DNA from: Lachnospiraceae bacterium
Lineage (GTDB): Bacteria > Bacillota > Clostridia > Lachnospirales > Lachnospiraceae
Direction of reading: 5' to 3'
NCBI GenBank assembly: GCA_900168235.1
Contig: FUZG01000011.1
Span: 60,200 to 124,199, forward strand
Length of the DNA: 64,000 bases
The stretch's first letter is position 1; each line of letters begins with the position of its first letter. The notes beneath the pieces are model-generated. The model saw only the letters and a list, made by a program, of their open reading frames with translations. It ran no database searches and had not been told where the DNA came from. Position numbers and translations under genes: made by a program. This document shows, piece by piece, positions 43,822 through 52,246 of the stretch.

Positions 43822-43850
43822 CACTTAGCGAGGTAGTTTCGAGCTTAGTG
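43822..43850 (+). repeat. 29-nt hairpin repeat, copy 3
   Basis: CACT/AGTG and AGC/GCT with the same T-T and GA/GA mismatches. Compared with copy 1, GGC/GCC has become AGC/GCT, a compensatory change. It lies just behind the glgB terminator. Confidence 0.8.
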
Positions 43851-43859
43851 CGTGTTATG

Positions 43860-43901
43860 CAAGTTCGCTTGGCGAGGTCTTGTCGAGCCTAGCGTAACTT
43901 G
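43860..43901 (+). repeat. 29-nt hairpin repeat, copy 4, with extended stem
   Basis: The core at 43866-43894 has CGCT/AGCG (compensatory to CACT/AGTG) and GGC/GCC, with GGT/GTC near the loop. The stem is extended by CAAGTT (43860-43865) and AACTTG (43896-43901). It lies 16 bases after copy 3 in the same orientation. Confidence 0.8.
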
Positions 43902-44038
43902 TTTCTATAACGTTTAAGTTTTTTTTAATTTTTTTCGAAAAAGCTTATTTTTTAAGTAACATTCACCGATAGATACAATACACAGTATACAAGAGGCTCG
44001 TAGTATGCGGGTGAATCGTGATGAAAGGGGGCAGGCAT

Positions 44039-44482
44039 ATGAAGATCAGCAGTTCATTACCAAATTTCTACAATGCTACAACGAAGATAAATGAAGATGC
44101 CGAGAAAGTCCGCTCCCAAAAAGTCCAGCAGATGGCGGGCAGTACTTCATCCGGCAGCTCCGACTCCTCACAGCAGAGGCAGGAATATATTTCCGATGAA
44201 AAGCATAAGCTGATCCAGACCAAGGTGTCTCCTGAGAACTCATATCAGAAGACAATGCTTACTGACTTCTCCTTTGCGATGGAGCGTACAGCAGGAAAGC
44301 TCATGCCCCATGTAGGGCAGATCCTTGAAGATATGAAAAATCTCCCGAACGAGATTCCTCAGGATAACGATGAGCAGGATTTCAAGCCTCATATTCAGGG
44401 TCATTCATCGAAGTTTGCCATGGCAGGAAAGTCATCAGAGGGTGTTCCTCCCGCAGCAGAAAAGATAAATATAGATATCTGA
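44039..44482 (+). CDS. Small hypothetical protein of the flagellar region
   Basis: 147 aa from ATG 44039, which follows AAAGGGGGCAGG (earlier in-frame starts overlap that site). It is soluble, with a Ser-rich stretch (GSTSSGSSDSSQQR) near residues 35-48 and charged helices. The start MKISSSLPNFYNATTKI resembles small proteins encoded near flagellin genes, but I cannot assign a family. It sits upstream of a FliK-like gene, flagellin and fliS, and ends at its own terminator, so it is probably transcribed alone. A flagellar or regulatory role is inferred only from position. Confidence 0.6.
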   Translation: MKISSSLPNFYNATTKINEDAEKVRSQKVQQMAGSTSSGSSDSSQQRQEYISDEKHKLIQTKVSPENSYQKTMLTDFSFAMERTAGKLMPHVGQILEDMKNLPNEIPQDNDEQDFKPHIQGHSSKFAMAGKSSEGVPPAAEKINIDI

Positions 44483-44504
44483 ATAGTAAAATTAATTTAG
44501 ACAT

Positions 44505-44536
44505 TAAAGAACCCGAGTATCTTTGGGTTCTTTTTT
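44505..44536 (+). terminator. Rho-independent terminator
   Basis: AAAGAACCC pairs with GGGTTCTTTTTT around GAGTATCTTT. Confidence 0.88.
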
Positions 44537-44684
44537 ATGTTGCGGAAAATCGCGGAAAACCGCTTAAAATCGGATAAATTTAGCGGCAGGGTTCAGAAAA
44601 ATAATAGGTAGTCCGAAATAGAGTGTGTAAGAGTTAATACATATATGCTTTGTTAGCAAAAAGCAACGTCGTGTGGAGTAAGGC

Positions 44685-47600
44685 ATGAAGATTGAATATT
44701 TAGGTAACGAGCAGAGCGACGTCGAAATTCTTCGGGACAAAGAAAAAACAGAACAACGGACCATGACGAAAACAAGGAGTTTTCACCGTGGTTATAGATT
44801 GGACATTTCCGGCAATGTTAAGGATAACGCAGCTTACAGTTTTCAGGGGAATATGCTGAGAGCTGGCAGGGGTCATGGAAAGACCGCTCTGGAAAGACTG
44901 CAGTCGATGGAAACTACTGATGTAGCGACCCAGGCACGATACCTTGCGGTAATGTCCAATACTATGTCTTCGGAAGATTTCGGACGACTTGTAAAAGATG
45001 GATTTAATCCGGGAAAAATGCCTGCGGGAGATTCAGTATCAAATCTCGACAGGATAAAGGTGACTCTCGCCAAGTCCGGCATATATGTGGCAGGTTTTAC
45101 CGACACAGTGGACCGTGAGACCGCAGCAAAGATAACAGGAAGTGCTGTGGGTGCAAATGAATATGTAAATTCCCAGTCTGCGGGTAATTCCGGCAGTGGA
45201 GTCCTGTCTGTGGAAGAGATCCGTGCACAGCTTGAAGGCGGCGATCTGCCCCCTACAGATGAAAATATCCGTAATACGGTTCAGGCGATGACTGAGGCAG
45301 AAGCCCTTCAGCCAATGGATGACAGCAGTATGGTCTATATGCTCCAGAATGACCTGGAACCCACCATCAGGAACGTCTACGAAGCCCAGTATGCAGGGGG
45401 AAGCGGAACACTCGCCCAGGGACAGGGATATTTCTCGGCAGACGGAGGCGGATACTTTGTAGAAAAAGCGGATTCATCGGACGTGGGAAACCTTGACGGA
45501 CAGATACGGGAGATCATCGAGGACGCAGGTTTTACGGCAGATGAAGACATGATGAAGGATGCGTCATGGCTCATTCAGAACGGGATACCGCTTACAAAAG
45601 AAACCCTCCAGTCATACGAAGACCTGAAATCTGTGGTGATTCCGCCGGATGCCCGGGATCTCATGGCAGAGATCGCAGATGCCATAGGTTCGGGAAGAGA
45701 AGCCTCGGATGCATATCTGATACGCGGATACCGTCTCACAAAGCAGGAGCGTATCTTAGCCGAGACCAGACTCATGATGACCACAGAAGCCAATAAGGCT
45801 CTGATGGAAAGTGATATAAGCCTTGATACAGAGGACCTTGAAAATCAGGTTGAAGATCTTAGGGAGCGTGAAAACGCATTTTACAGGGCTGCATTTAAGA
45901 AAGACGGGATAAGTCCTGAGGAAGTGGAATCCCGTGTGGATCTACTTCAGCAGACGCTCCGTACAGTGAGCGAGATAAGGGAAATGCCGGCAGCGGTGAT
46001 AGCACCCTTTGCATCGGCTGAGGACTTTACCCTTAAAGAGCTCCATAATACAGGCGAAGCCCTGAAATCACGTTTCCGTGAAGCCACAGAGCTTTATGAA
46101 GCTGTAGGAACAGTGGTCAGGACGGATCTTGGTGACAGCATCGAAAAGGCTTTTCAGAATGTTGATGACATTTTGAAGGACATGGGTCTTAATACAGACC
46201 TTGATAACCAGAGAGCCGTAAGGATCCTTGGATATAACGGAATGGAGATCACTGAGGAGAATATAAGCAGCGTAAAGAGCGCAGATATCACAGTCCGTAA
46301 TCTCCTTAACCGCATGACACCCGCAGCTGCAATGGAACTTATCAGAAACAGGATAAATCCTCTGGAAACCGATATAAGATCTCTTTCGAAAGAGATAGAT
46401 AAGCTCGATATCGGGGAGCAGTCAACGGAAAAATACAGCGAATATCTCTTCCGTCTTGAGAGACGGGGACAGATATCACAGGAAGAAACAAATTCCTACA
46501 TCGGTCTCTACAGACTTTTCTATCAGATAGAAAAATCTGACGGTGCCGTGATAGGAAGTCTGGTGGAATCGGGACGTGAGCTTAGCTTAAAGAATCTTCT
46601 CCAGGAAGTCCGCTCGAAGAATAAGGGAAAGATCGATATAAATATCGATGATGCCTTTGCAGGGATCGATGCAGTAAAGGAAGATCCCCAGCACCTGCGG
46701 ATAGACACCCAGATAAACAGTGCATTTCGTGAGAACAGTGCAGGGAAGCCTTATTATAACGTTCCGTCAGGAACTCAGGAAAATGCATCGGCTGAGAGCG
46801 GTAACACAGGCAGCGAGCAATATTTTGTAGAAGCTGCAAAGGAAGCTTTTGAGAGGCTGGATCCCGATGTGCTGGCAAATGCAAAGCTTTCTGAAAACAC
46901 TACAATCACAGAGCTTCTGGATATACTGCGAAGCGGAGAAAAGGACCGTGAAAGCACGGAAGCGTACCGCACAGACCGCGCTGAGGAGATAGGGCATGCT
47001 GTACGGTCTGAGGAGTGTATATATGAACTTCTTGTAAATTACGGAGCGGAGGTCACTCCTGATAATCTTCTGGCAGTGACAGACCTTCTGAATAAGCGCG
47101 GAAATCTCTTTAACGGAGTCCATAAGCGTGCGGATGATGAAGGACGCGAGAAGCTTAAGGAAAAGAAAAAAGATCTCATGGAGAGCATGGACACGGGAGA
47201 TCCGGAGAAAGTTGAGGAGGCATACGGATCACTTGCGGACAGTGTGGAAGAGATAATTAACGAAGCGAAGGAAGGCGTGACACGAAGGATCGACCTGAAA
47301 CAGCTTCAGAATCTGCACAGGCAGGTGAGTGTTGCGAGACAGTTCGCTTCGGAAGAAAACTATGAGATACCGGTGGAGATCAACGGTTCCATTACGAGCA
47401 TCAATCTGAAACTGCTCCACGGAAACGGAGAACCACACGTAGATATCACGATGGAAACAGAGGATCTTGGAAAAGCAGAAGCAACATTTTCTGTATCGGA
47501 CGGAGTTGTTAAAGGCTTTGTGGCAGTATCCGCGGATAAGGGAGCTGAGGTTTTTAAGTCCCTTATAGATAAATTCAGGACGGCCCTTAACTCACAGGGG

Positions 47601-47771
47601 ATGGGTGCAGGCGAGATACACCTGGTGGAGAGCCATAAGCTTAATATTAACAGAACTCCGGGACAGGACGAGATAACCCGTGACAGAACAGACGGAAAAG
47701 GGCAGGCAGATGCTCCGGCGCTCTACCGTACTGCAAAAACATTTATTACCGTGCTTCAGGAAATTGGTTGA
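44685..47771 (+). CDS. Large FliK-like protein (DUF6240 type)
   Basis: 1028 aa, soluble, no signal peptide. Most of it is helical and acidic with repeated short blocks around the phrase GIPLTKETLQSYEDL, which recurs in altered form (GMEITEENISSVK; GAEVTPDNLLAVTDL), suggesting internal duplication. The last 110 residues resemble the FliK hook-length control C-terminal domain (INLKLLHGNGEPHVDITMET, GKAEATFSV, then FRTALNSQGMGAGEIHLVES). Proteins of this type in Lachnospiraceae carry the DUF6240 name (from memory). It lies 35 bases upstream of flagellin. A role in hook or filament assembly is likely but inferred. ATG 44685 follows GGAGTAAGG. Confidence 0.7.
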   Translation: MKIEYLGNEQSDVEILRDKEKTEQRTMTKTRSFHRGYRLDISGNVKDNAAYSFQGNMLRAGRGHGKTALERLQSMETTDVATQARYLAVMSNTMSSEDFGRLVKDGFNPGKMPAGDSVSNLDRIKVTLAKSGIYVAGFTDTVDRETAAKITGSAVGANEYVNSQSAGNSGSGVLSVEEIRAQLEGGDLPPTDENIRNTVQAMTEAEALQPMDDSSMVYMLQNDLEPTIRNVYEAQYAGGSGTLAQGQGYFSADGGGYFVEKADSSDVGNLDGQIREIIEDAGFTADEDMMKDASWLIQNGIPLTKETLQSYEDLKSVVIPPDARDLMAEIADAIGSGREASDAYLIRGYRLTKQERILAETRLMMTTEANKALMESDISLDTEDLENQVEDLRERENAFYRAAFKKDGISPEEVESRVDLLQQTLRTVSEIREMPAAVIAPFASAEDFTLKELHNTGEALKSRFREATELYEAVGTVVRTDLGDSIEKAFQNVDDILKDMGLNTDLDNQRAVRILGYNGMEITEENISSVKSADITVRNLLNRMTPAAAMELIRNRINPLETDIRSLSKEIDKLDIGEQSTEKYSEYLFRLERRGQISQEETNSYIGLYRLFYQIEKSDGAVIGSLVESGRELSLKNLLQEVRSKNKGKIDINIDDAFAGIDAVKEDPQHLRIDTQINSAFRENSAGKPYYNVPSGTQENASAESGNTGSEQYFVEAAKEAFERLDPDVLANAKLSENTTITELLDILRSGEKDRESTEAYRTDRAEEIGHAVRSEECIYELLVNYGAEVTPDNLLAVTDLLNKRGNLFNGVHKRADDEGREKLKEKKKDLMESMDTGDPEKVEEAYGSLADSVEEIINEAKEGVTRRIDLKQLQNLHRQVSVARQFASEENYEIPVEINGSITSINLKLLHGNGEPHVDITMETEDLGKAEATFSVSDGVVKGFVAVSADKGAEVFKSLIDKFRTALNSQGMGAGEIHLVESHKLNINRTPGQDEITRDRTDGKGQADAPALYRTAKTFITVLQEIG

Positions 47772-47806
47772 GTTTGCGCGGAATACGCGTCGGAAAGGTG
47801 TGTTTT

Positions 47807-49096
47807 ATGAGGATCAACAGCAATATAACAGCATATATCACAAACAATGTGCTGCTTCGTAATGAAAAGAATTTCGGTCTTTCAACGGCGAAGCTGTCAT
47901 CAGGTTACAAGATCAATAATGCAGGTGATGACCCCACTGGCTATGCCATCACCAACAGAATGAGGGTTCAGCTGGCAGCTCTTGAAAGTGCTGATGTTAA
48001 TGCCACAACAGGTAAGTCTGTGCTGGAGACCGCAGACAGTGCGCTTTCAGAAATCACGAGCATGATCCAGCGTATGAATGAGCTTTCGATAAAAGCTGCG
48101 AACGGAACACTGTCATCATCCGACAGAGAGTCCATCCAGGCAGAGGTCGATCAGCTTAACAGAGAGATCACCCGTATCACAAAGCAGACAGAGCTGAATG
48201 AGAGAAAGCTTTTTGACGGCTCAATGGACAATACCGGATACTGCACAAATGATTATCGGGTGCAGGTAGATTCCTACAGTGAAGTAACGAGCTCCGGTTC
48301 ATATACTTTATCAAAGATAGAGGAAAATATAGCCGGAGGAAAGCTCACCCTGACTGTTGAAGGATTCCCTGAGAGTACGGATTCCGTTACCATGAGCTTT
48401 AATTATCCGAAGTATCATGATGACGAGAAGATGACTTTTGACACAGGATTAAATAAAAATATTGGAACAGCGATCACTTCAGGTCTGTATGTGGATGGTG
48501 AAGGCCGTGGAAGCGTAAAGATCTGCGCAGACGGGTCTCAATATATCACCGTAAATGGTAAAAACGGAGAATCGCTTACGCTGCATTTAGGAAAAGAAGC
48601 CACCAATCCGGTACAGTCAACAGAAACATTTAACGGCGATACTTATGCAATCACGAATTATTCTATAAATATCTCAGATGCTGAGATTTCTCTCACAGGA
48701 AAGGGAGCACTGAGGCTTCAGGTCGGCGCCAACGAAGAAGCGAAGATCGACTGCAAGATCCCGGAGCTTAACCTTGCGAAGATGGATCTGGATGATATAG
48801 ATCTCACAACAGCAAAGTCTGCGACCGGAGCACTTGAAAAGGTTCAGCACGCACTGACATATATCAACAATGTGCGTTCAACAGTAGGCGCATATCAGAA
48901 CCGTGTCGAGCAGACACTGGATTATCTGGCAGCAAATACTGAGAATCTCACAAGTGCCATGAGCCGTATCAGAGACACTGACATGGCTGATGAAATGACC
49001 AATTATGCAAATCAGCAGATTCTTGTGCAGGCAGCTACATCCATGCTCGCACAGGCTAATCAGGCACCACAGCAGGCGCTTCAGCTCCTTCAGTGA
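47807..49096 (+). CDS. hag: Flagellin
   Basis: 429 aa from ATG 47807 behind AAAGGTG. The conserved N-terminus (MRINSNITAYITNNVL, then LSSGYKINNAGDDPTGYAI) and C-terminus (DTDMADEMTNYANQQILVQ, then QANQAPQQALQLLQ) form the D0/D1 coiled domains; the middle (residues about 150-330) is the variable surface part. It is exported through the flagellar type III system, so it has no signal peptide. Its chaperone FliS is encoded next. The gene has only 35 bases of upstream space, so its promoter lies within the preceding gene or further up. Confidence 0.95.
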   Translation: MRINSNITAYITNNVLLRNEKNFGLSTAKLSSGYKINNAGDDPTGYAITNRMRVQLAALESADVNATTGKSVLETADSALSEITSMIQRMNELSIKAANGTLSSSDRESIQAEVDQLNREITRITKQTELNERKLFDGSMDNTGYCTNDYRVQVDSYSEVTSSGSYTLSKIEENIAGGKLTLTVEGFPESTDSVTMSFNYPKYHDDEKMTFDTGLNKNIGTAITSGLYVDGEGRGSVKICADGSQYITVNGKNGESLTLHLGKEATNPVQSTETFNGDTYAITNYSINISDAEISLTGKGALRLQVGANEEAKIDCKIPELNLAKMDLDDIDLTTAKSATGALEKVQHALTYINNVRSTVGAYQNRVEQTLDYLAANTENLTSAMSRIRDTDMADEMTNYANQQILVQAATSMLAQANQAPQQALQLLQ

Positions 49097-49163
49097 TAGG
49101 AGATAGGCACCGATAAACATAAAAGAGCAGGGCAGGCTCTGTAAATGAAGGGGGATTTACAAA

Positions 49164-49625
49164 ATGACAGATGAGATGAAACAGGAATTTACCAGAAGGA
49201 TCACAGCAGCAAACCGCACAGAAATGGTAGTCATCACATATGAGATCGCGCTTCAGTATCTGAATGAAGCTGACGAAGCCGGTTCGGGCGAGCCGTTTTA
49301 TGAAGCAGTAAAGCATGCAAAGAGATGCGTAGAACAGCTTCGGAGCGTTCTTGATTACAACTATGAGATCTCTCAGACTCTGATGCGCCTCTATAACTTT
49401 ATTGCGGAGGAACTCGACCGTGCAGTTATGAGAAATGATCCGTCATGCTATGCAGAAAGCAGAAAGATCCTGACTGAGCTCCACGAAGCATGGAGTGAAG
49501 TTGCAGAACAGGACGAGAGTGAACAGCTCATGCAGAATACCGAAAAAGTATATGCAGGACTCACATACGGCCCTGAAGGAGCTGCACAGAGCACCTCTGA
49601 TTCATCCAGAGGATTTACGGTTTAA
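49164..49625 (+). CDS. fliS: Flagellar export chaperone FliS
   Basis: 153 aa, slightly longer than the usual 125-135. The pattern TEMVVITYEIALQYLNEADEAG, with later RCVEQLRSVLDYNYEISQTLMRLYNF (both in part), is the FliS four-helix bundle, which binds the flagellin C-terminus and prevents early polymerisation. The extra tail is Ser/Thr-rich. ATG 49164 follows GAAGGGGG. Adjacent flagellin supports the call. Confidence 0.88.
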   Translation: MTDEMKQEFTRRITAANRTEMVVITYEIALQYLNEADEAGSGEPFYEAVKHAKRCVEQLRSVLDYNYEISQTLMRLYNFIAEELDRAVMRNDPSCYAESRKILTELHEAWSEVAEQDESEQLMQNTEKVYAGLTYGPEGAAQSTSDSSRGFTV

Positions 49626-49684
49626 GCCTGTTGAAGACGGCATGGATTGTATTTAAAAATGTATACAAAATATGCCCTATTCCG

Positions 49685-49713
49685 TTGACATGACAGGACA
49701 AAAGAAGTATATT
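49685..49713 (+). promoter_or_regulatory. Promoter of the c-di-GMP-controlled gene
   Basis: TTGACA at 49685-49690, a 17-base spacer and TATATT at 49708-49713. The start near 49720 leaves the first riboswitch within the leader. Confidence 0.85.
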
Positions 49714-49744
49714 GTATACAGATAAAAAGGTTATTTTAACTGAA

Positions 49745-49826
49745 TATTCAGCAAACCTGTTGAAAAGCAGGGACGCAAAGCTAAAGGGGCCCGAAAGAGC
49801 CAGCCAGCTGCCGGACAGAACTCCGT
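49745..49826 (+). ncRNA. Cyclic di-GMP-I riboswitch (GEMM), first of a tandem pair
   Basis: GCAAACC, GGGACGCAAAGCTA, AGGGGCC and GCCAGCCAGCTGCCGG occur in the order and spacing of the GEMM consensus. A terminator hairpin follows within 10 bases and is the likely expression platform. Confidence 0.9.
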
Positions 49827-49833
49827 AATAGAC

Positions 49834-49878
49834 TAAAAGCCTTTTCTTTGCGTTAGGAATGCAGAGAAAAGGCTTTAT
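49834..49878 (+). terminator. Terminator between the two riboswitches
   Basis: AAAAGCCTTTTCTTTGC pairs with GCAGAGAAAAGGCTTT, followed by ATTTATTTT. It probably forms or not depending on c-di-GMP binding upstream. Confidence 0.85.
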
Positions 49879-49899
49879 TTATTTTATCTTATCTAACTA

Positions 49900-49978
49900 C
49901 AAAGTGGGCAAACTCATCGTGAGATGGGGACGCAAAGCTATAGGGGCTTGAAAAAGCCAGCCAGTTGCCATGACGTAG
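49900..49978 (+). ncRNA. Cyclic di-GMP-I riboswitch (GEMM), second of a tandem pair
   Basis: GGCAAAC, GGGGACGCAAAGCTA, AGGGGCTTG and AAGCCAGCCAGTTGCC match the same consensus. It ends about 15 bases before the Shine-Dalgarno AAGGGG, with no terminator between, so this copy probably acts on translation. Confidence 0.9.
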
Positions 49979-50007
49979 TTTTCCTGAGCAGTAAGGGGAA
50001 AATGAAC

Positions 50008-50721
50008 ATGAATAAAAAGATCAAAGCTATTATAAAAACAGTTTCGGTCGCTGTTTTAGTAGCCGCAGTATCTTTTAGCTTTACGAGTAAAGCGGTTGCA
50101 GTGACTAAAACAACACAGACAAATAAAGCGGTGGAGAAGTCTGCGTCGGTAAAGTCGTCCACAAAGTCTTCTAAAAAGTCGTCCTCAAAGACGGCTAAGA
50201 CCGTTGCGGTTAAAAAGAGTGCTGTAAAATCCAGTACAGCAAAGGCAGATAAAGATAAGACAGGCAGCACAAAGACCGGAACATCAAAGACTGCAGCAGC
50301 GGATCCCATGTCAGCAGTTATGAATGAAAAGCTTTTAGATGATATCAATGCTCTTCGTAAGTCAAAGGGACTGAAGGCGCTCACAATGGACAGCACGCTG
50401 GTATCCATCGCGGATACGCGTTCTGCTGAAGCATCTAAAAAGTGGAGTCATGAAAGACCGAATGGAGAAGACGGTATATCAATGATCGATCCGAAGCTCT
50501 GGAGAGGCGAAAACCTGTCGTATGTGCTTTATCCCGGATATGACGGAAGTGATGAGGATCAGGATGCCGCAGCAGAGGAAATGTTTGATAACCTGGTTGC
50601 TTCTCCGACTCATTACGACAACATGGTCTTCGGAAACTTTACAAAGATCGGTATCGCAACAGACATCACCGAAACTGAAGAAGGTACGAAGATAACTACA
50701 GCATATATGTTTTCAAGCTGA
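50008..50721 (+). CDS. Secreted CAP-domain (SCP/PR1-like) protein
   Basis: 237 aa from ATG 50008, nine bases after AAGGGG (ATG 50002 is closer to the site and less likely; earlier in-frame codons fall in the riboswitch). A signal peptide (MNKKIKAIIKTVSVAVLVA) is followed by a Lys/Ser/Thr-rich linker and a CAP domain from about residue 105 (LLDDINALRKSKGLKALTMD, KWSHERPNG, GENLSY). Bacterial CAP proteins are surface proteins whose activity is mostly unknown. Two c-di-GMP riboswitches in the leader show that expression follows this second messenger, suggesting a role in attachment or the cell wall in one life style. Confidence 0.88.
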   Translation: MNKKIKAIIKTVSVAVLVAAVSFSFTSKAVAVTKTTQTNKAVEKSASVKSSTKSSKKSSSKTAKTVAVKKSAVKSSTAKADKDKTGSTKTGTSKTAAADPMSAVMNEKLLDDINALRKSKGLKALTMDSTLVSIADTRSAEASKKWSHERPNGEDGISMIDPKLWRGENLSYVLYPGYDGSDEDQDAAAEEMFDNLVASPTHYDNMVFGNFTKIGIATDITETEEGTKITTAYMFSS

Positions 50722-50748
50722 TTACAACCGACCTACATATGTTCTATA

Positions 50749-50787
50749 GAAAAAGGAACCTCCTCACGCCCGAGGGGTTCCTTTTTC
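50749..50787. terminator. Bidirectional terminator
   Basis: AAAAAGGAACCTC pairs with GAGGGGTTCCTTTTT. It lies between the converging CAP-domain gene and upp and has T runs on both strands. Confidence 0.88.
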
Positions 50788-50805
50788 GTTGTGTATTTAG
50801 ATTTC

Positions 50806-51453
50806 TTACTTTGTACCGAAGATACGGTCGCCTGCATCGCCGAGACCCGGGCAGATGTAAGCATTTTCGTTAAGCTCACGGTCAAGGTGTCCAACGTAGA
50901 TCTGGATATCGGGATGAGCCTCGTGAAGAGCCTTCAGTCCCTCAGGTGCTGCGATGATGCACATGAACTTGATCTTTACGCCGCCCTTTTCCTTGATGAA
51001 ATTAATAGCGTCGATAGCGGAACCGCCTGTAGCGAGCATAGGATCAGTAACGATGATGGTACGAAGGCTGATAGGATCCGGAAGCTTGCAGTAGTAAGCG
51101 TGAGGCTTGTGTGTCTCCTCGTCACGGTAAAGTCCGATGTGACCAACCTTTGCAGCCGGGAGAAGTCTGAGTACACCGTCAGTCATTCCGAGACCTGCAC
51201 GAAGGATCGGAACAACAGCCTGCTTCTTTCCTGCGAGAACAGGGGACTTGCATGTTTCGATAGGTGTCTCAACATCGATCTCAGTTGTCTCAAGATCGCG
51301 GAGAGCGTCGTAACCCATGAGCATAGCGATCTCATTTACGAGCTGACGAAACTCTGCTGTACCTGTTGTCTTGTCACGAAGTCTTGTGATCTTGTGCTGG
51401 ATAAGCGGATGATCAAGAATCTCAATATTTTCAACGTTTCTTAAGTCTTCCAT
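50806..51453 (-). CDS. upp: Uracil phosphoribosyltransferase
   Basis: 215 aa, usual length. The PRPP-binding loop is [12 protein letters not shown], and [10 protein letters not shown] and [17 protein letters not shown] are family signatures. It converts uracil and PRPP to UMP (EC 2.4.2.9) in pyrimidine salvage. The ATG follows GGAG. It is a single gene with its own promoter; no PyrR-type leader was seen. Confidence 0.96.
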   Translation of the reverse strand: MEDLRNVENIEILDHPLIQHKITRLRDKTTGTAEFRQLVNEIAMLMGYDALRDLETTEIDVETPIETCKSPVLAGKKQAVVPILRAGLGMTDGVLRLLPAAKVGHIGLYRDEETHKPHAYYCKLPDPISLRTIIVTDPMLATGGSAIDAINFIKEKGGVKIKFMCIIAAPEGLKALHEAHPDIQIYVGHLDRELNENAYICPGLGDAGDRIFGTK

Positions 51454-51497
51454 TTGGATACTCCATTCTAAATAACTAGACGCAATTTGTCTAATAT

Positions 51498-51526
51498 ATT
51501 CTAAGCGTATCTTTATTTTAGGTCAA
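51498..51526 (-). promoter_or_regulatory. Promoter of upp
   Basis: On the minus strand TTGACC (complement of 51521-51526), a 17-base spacer and TAGAAT (complement of 51498-51503). Confidence 0.75.
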
Positions 51527-51826
51527 CACCGTGATGAAAATCGATCAAGTACGATCATGATGTCAGGGTCAAAAGGTGTGAAGCTGATCATCTGCACAAA
51601 AGAATCCGTGATATCATTTAATAGTGTCAGGATTTCCGCTCCCGGAGCGACTTTTGGGGATTGCTCGAAAATTAGAACATAAAAAACTATGGACAAAACA
51701 TCGGAGATAAGATAAAGTTACAACCGTCTTAACGATCACAGATTTTCTTTCTGTAATTATCTAAATTATCTTTGCCGTTTCGGCAGTTAATTCAACGAGA
51801 CATAATTTTATACAAAGGACAGATAC
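51527..51826. other. 300-base intergenic region before the tad operon
   Basis: No gene is seen. A possible weak plus-strand promoter is TTAACG (51729-51734) with TGTAAT (51752-51757) at 17 bases. The stretch 51555-51600 (GGGTCAAAAGGTGTGAAGC) looks like a decayed repeat, but no second copy is present here. Confidence 0.35.
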
Positions 51827-52234
51827 ATGGAAAACTATGTGCTTTTTCTGCTCCTTACGGCTTCGTCCATGACAGATATCAGAAATCGGTACGTGGATAA
51901 TCAACTGCTCATTTTCTGCGGGATATCCGGCGTTTTTCTGCGTGTGATGCACGGGATACAGGACCCTGTCGATATCGCAGGAGGGATCCTGATACCATTT
52001 CTCATTCTTTTTCCTTTTTATGCGGTGAAGTTCATAGGTGCAGGGGATGTGAAACTATTGATGGTCATTGGCATCTTTATCGGGCTGTCAGGGCTCAAGA
52101 ACTGTCTGATACCGGTCACTGCCGTATCGGTATGTATGGCAGTGGTGATGCTGGCACGCGGGCAAAAATTCAGGGATATGCGTATCCCCATGGCGGTCCC
52201 GATAAGCCTCGGAGTACTGCTGTCACGTGTGTAG
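51827..52234 (+). CDS. tadV: Prepilin peptidase, A24 family (TadV/CpaA-like)
   Basis: 135 aa, short as usual for TadV, with four or so membrane segments. The two catalytic Asp motifs of A24 aspartic peptidases are visible: MTDIRNRYVDN (Asp near residue 17) and GAGDVKL (near residue 74). It should cleave the leader of the Flp prepilin and of TadE-like pseudopilins. It is the first gene of the tad operon; a second such enzyme lies at 59284. Confidence 0.9.
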   Translation: MENYVLFLLLTASSMTDIRNRYVDNQLLIFCGISGVFLRVMHGIQDPVDIAGGILIPFLILFPFYAVKFIGAGDVKLLMVIGIFIGLSGLKNCLIPVTAVSVCMAVVMLARGQKFRDMRIPMAVPISLGVLLSRV

Positions 52235-52246
52235 AAAGGAAGAGCA

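Noticed and set aside
43947..43972. Possible sigma-28 promoter (CCGATAG) before the flagellar region
   Set aside because: No TAAA-like -35 element lies 15 bases upstream. A similar CCGATAA at 49110 has the same fault.
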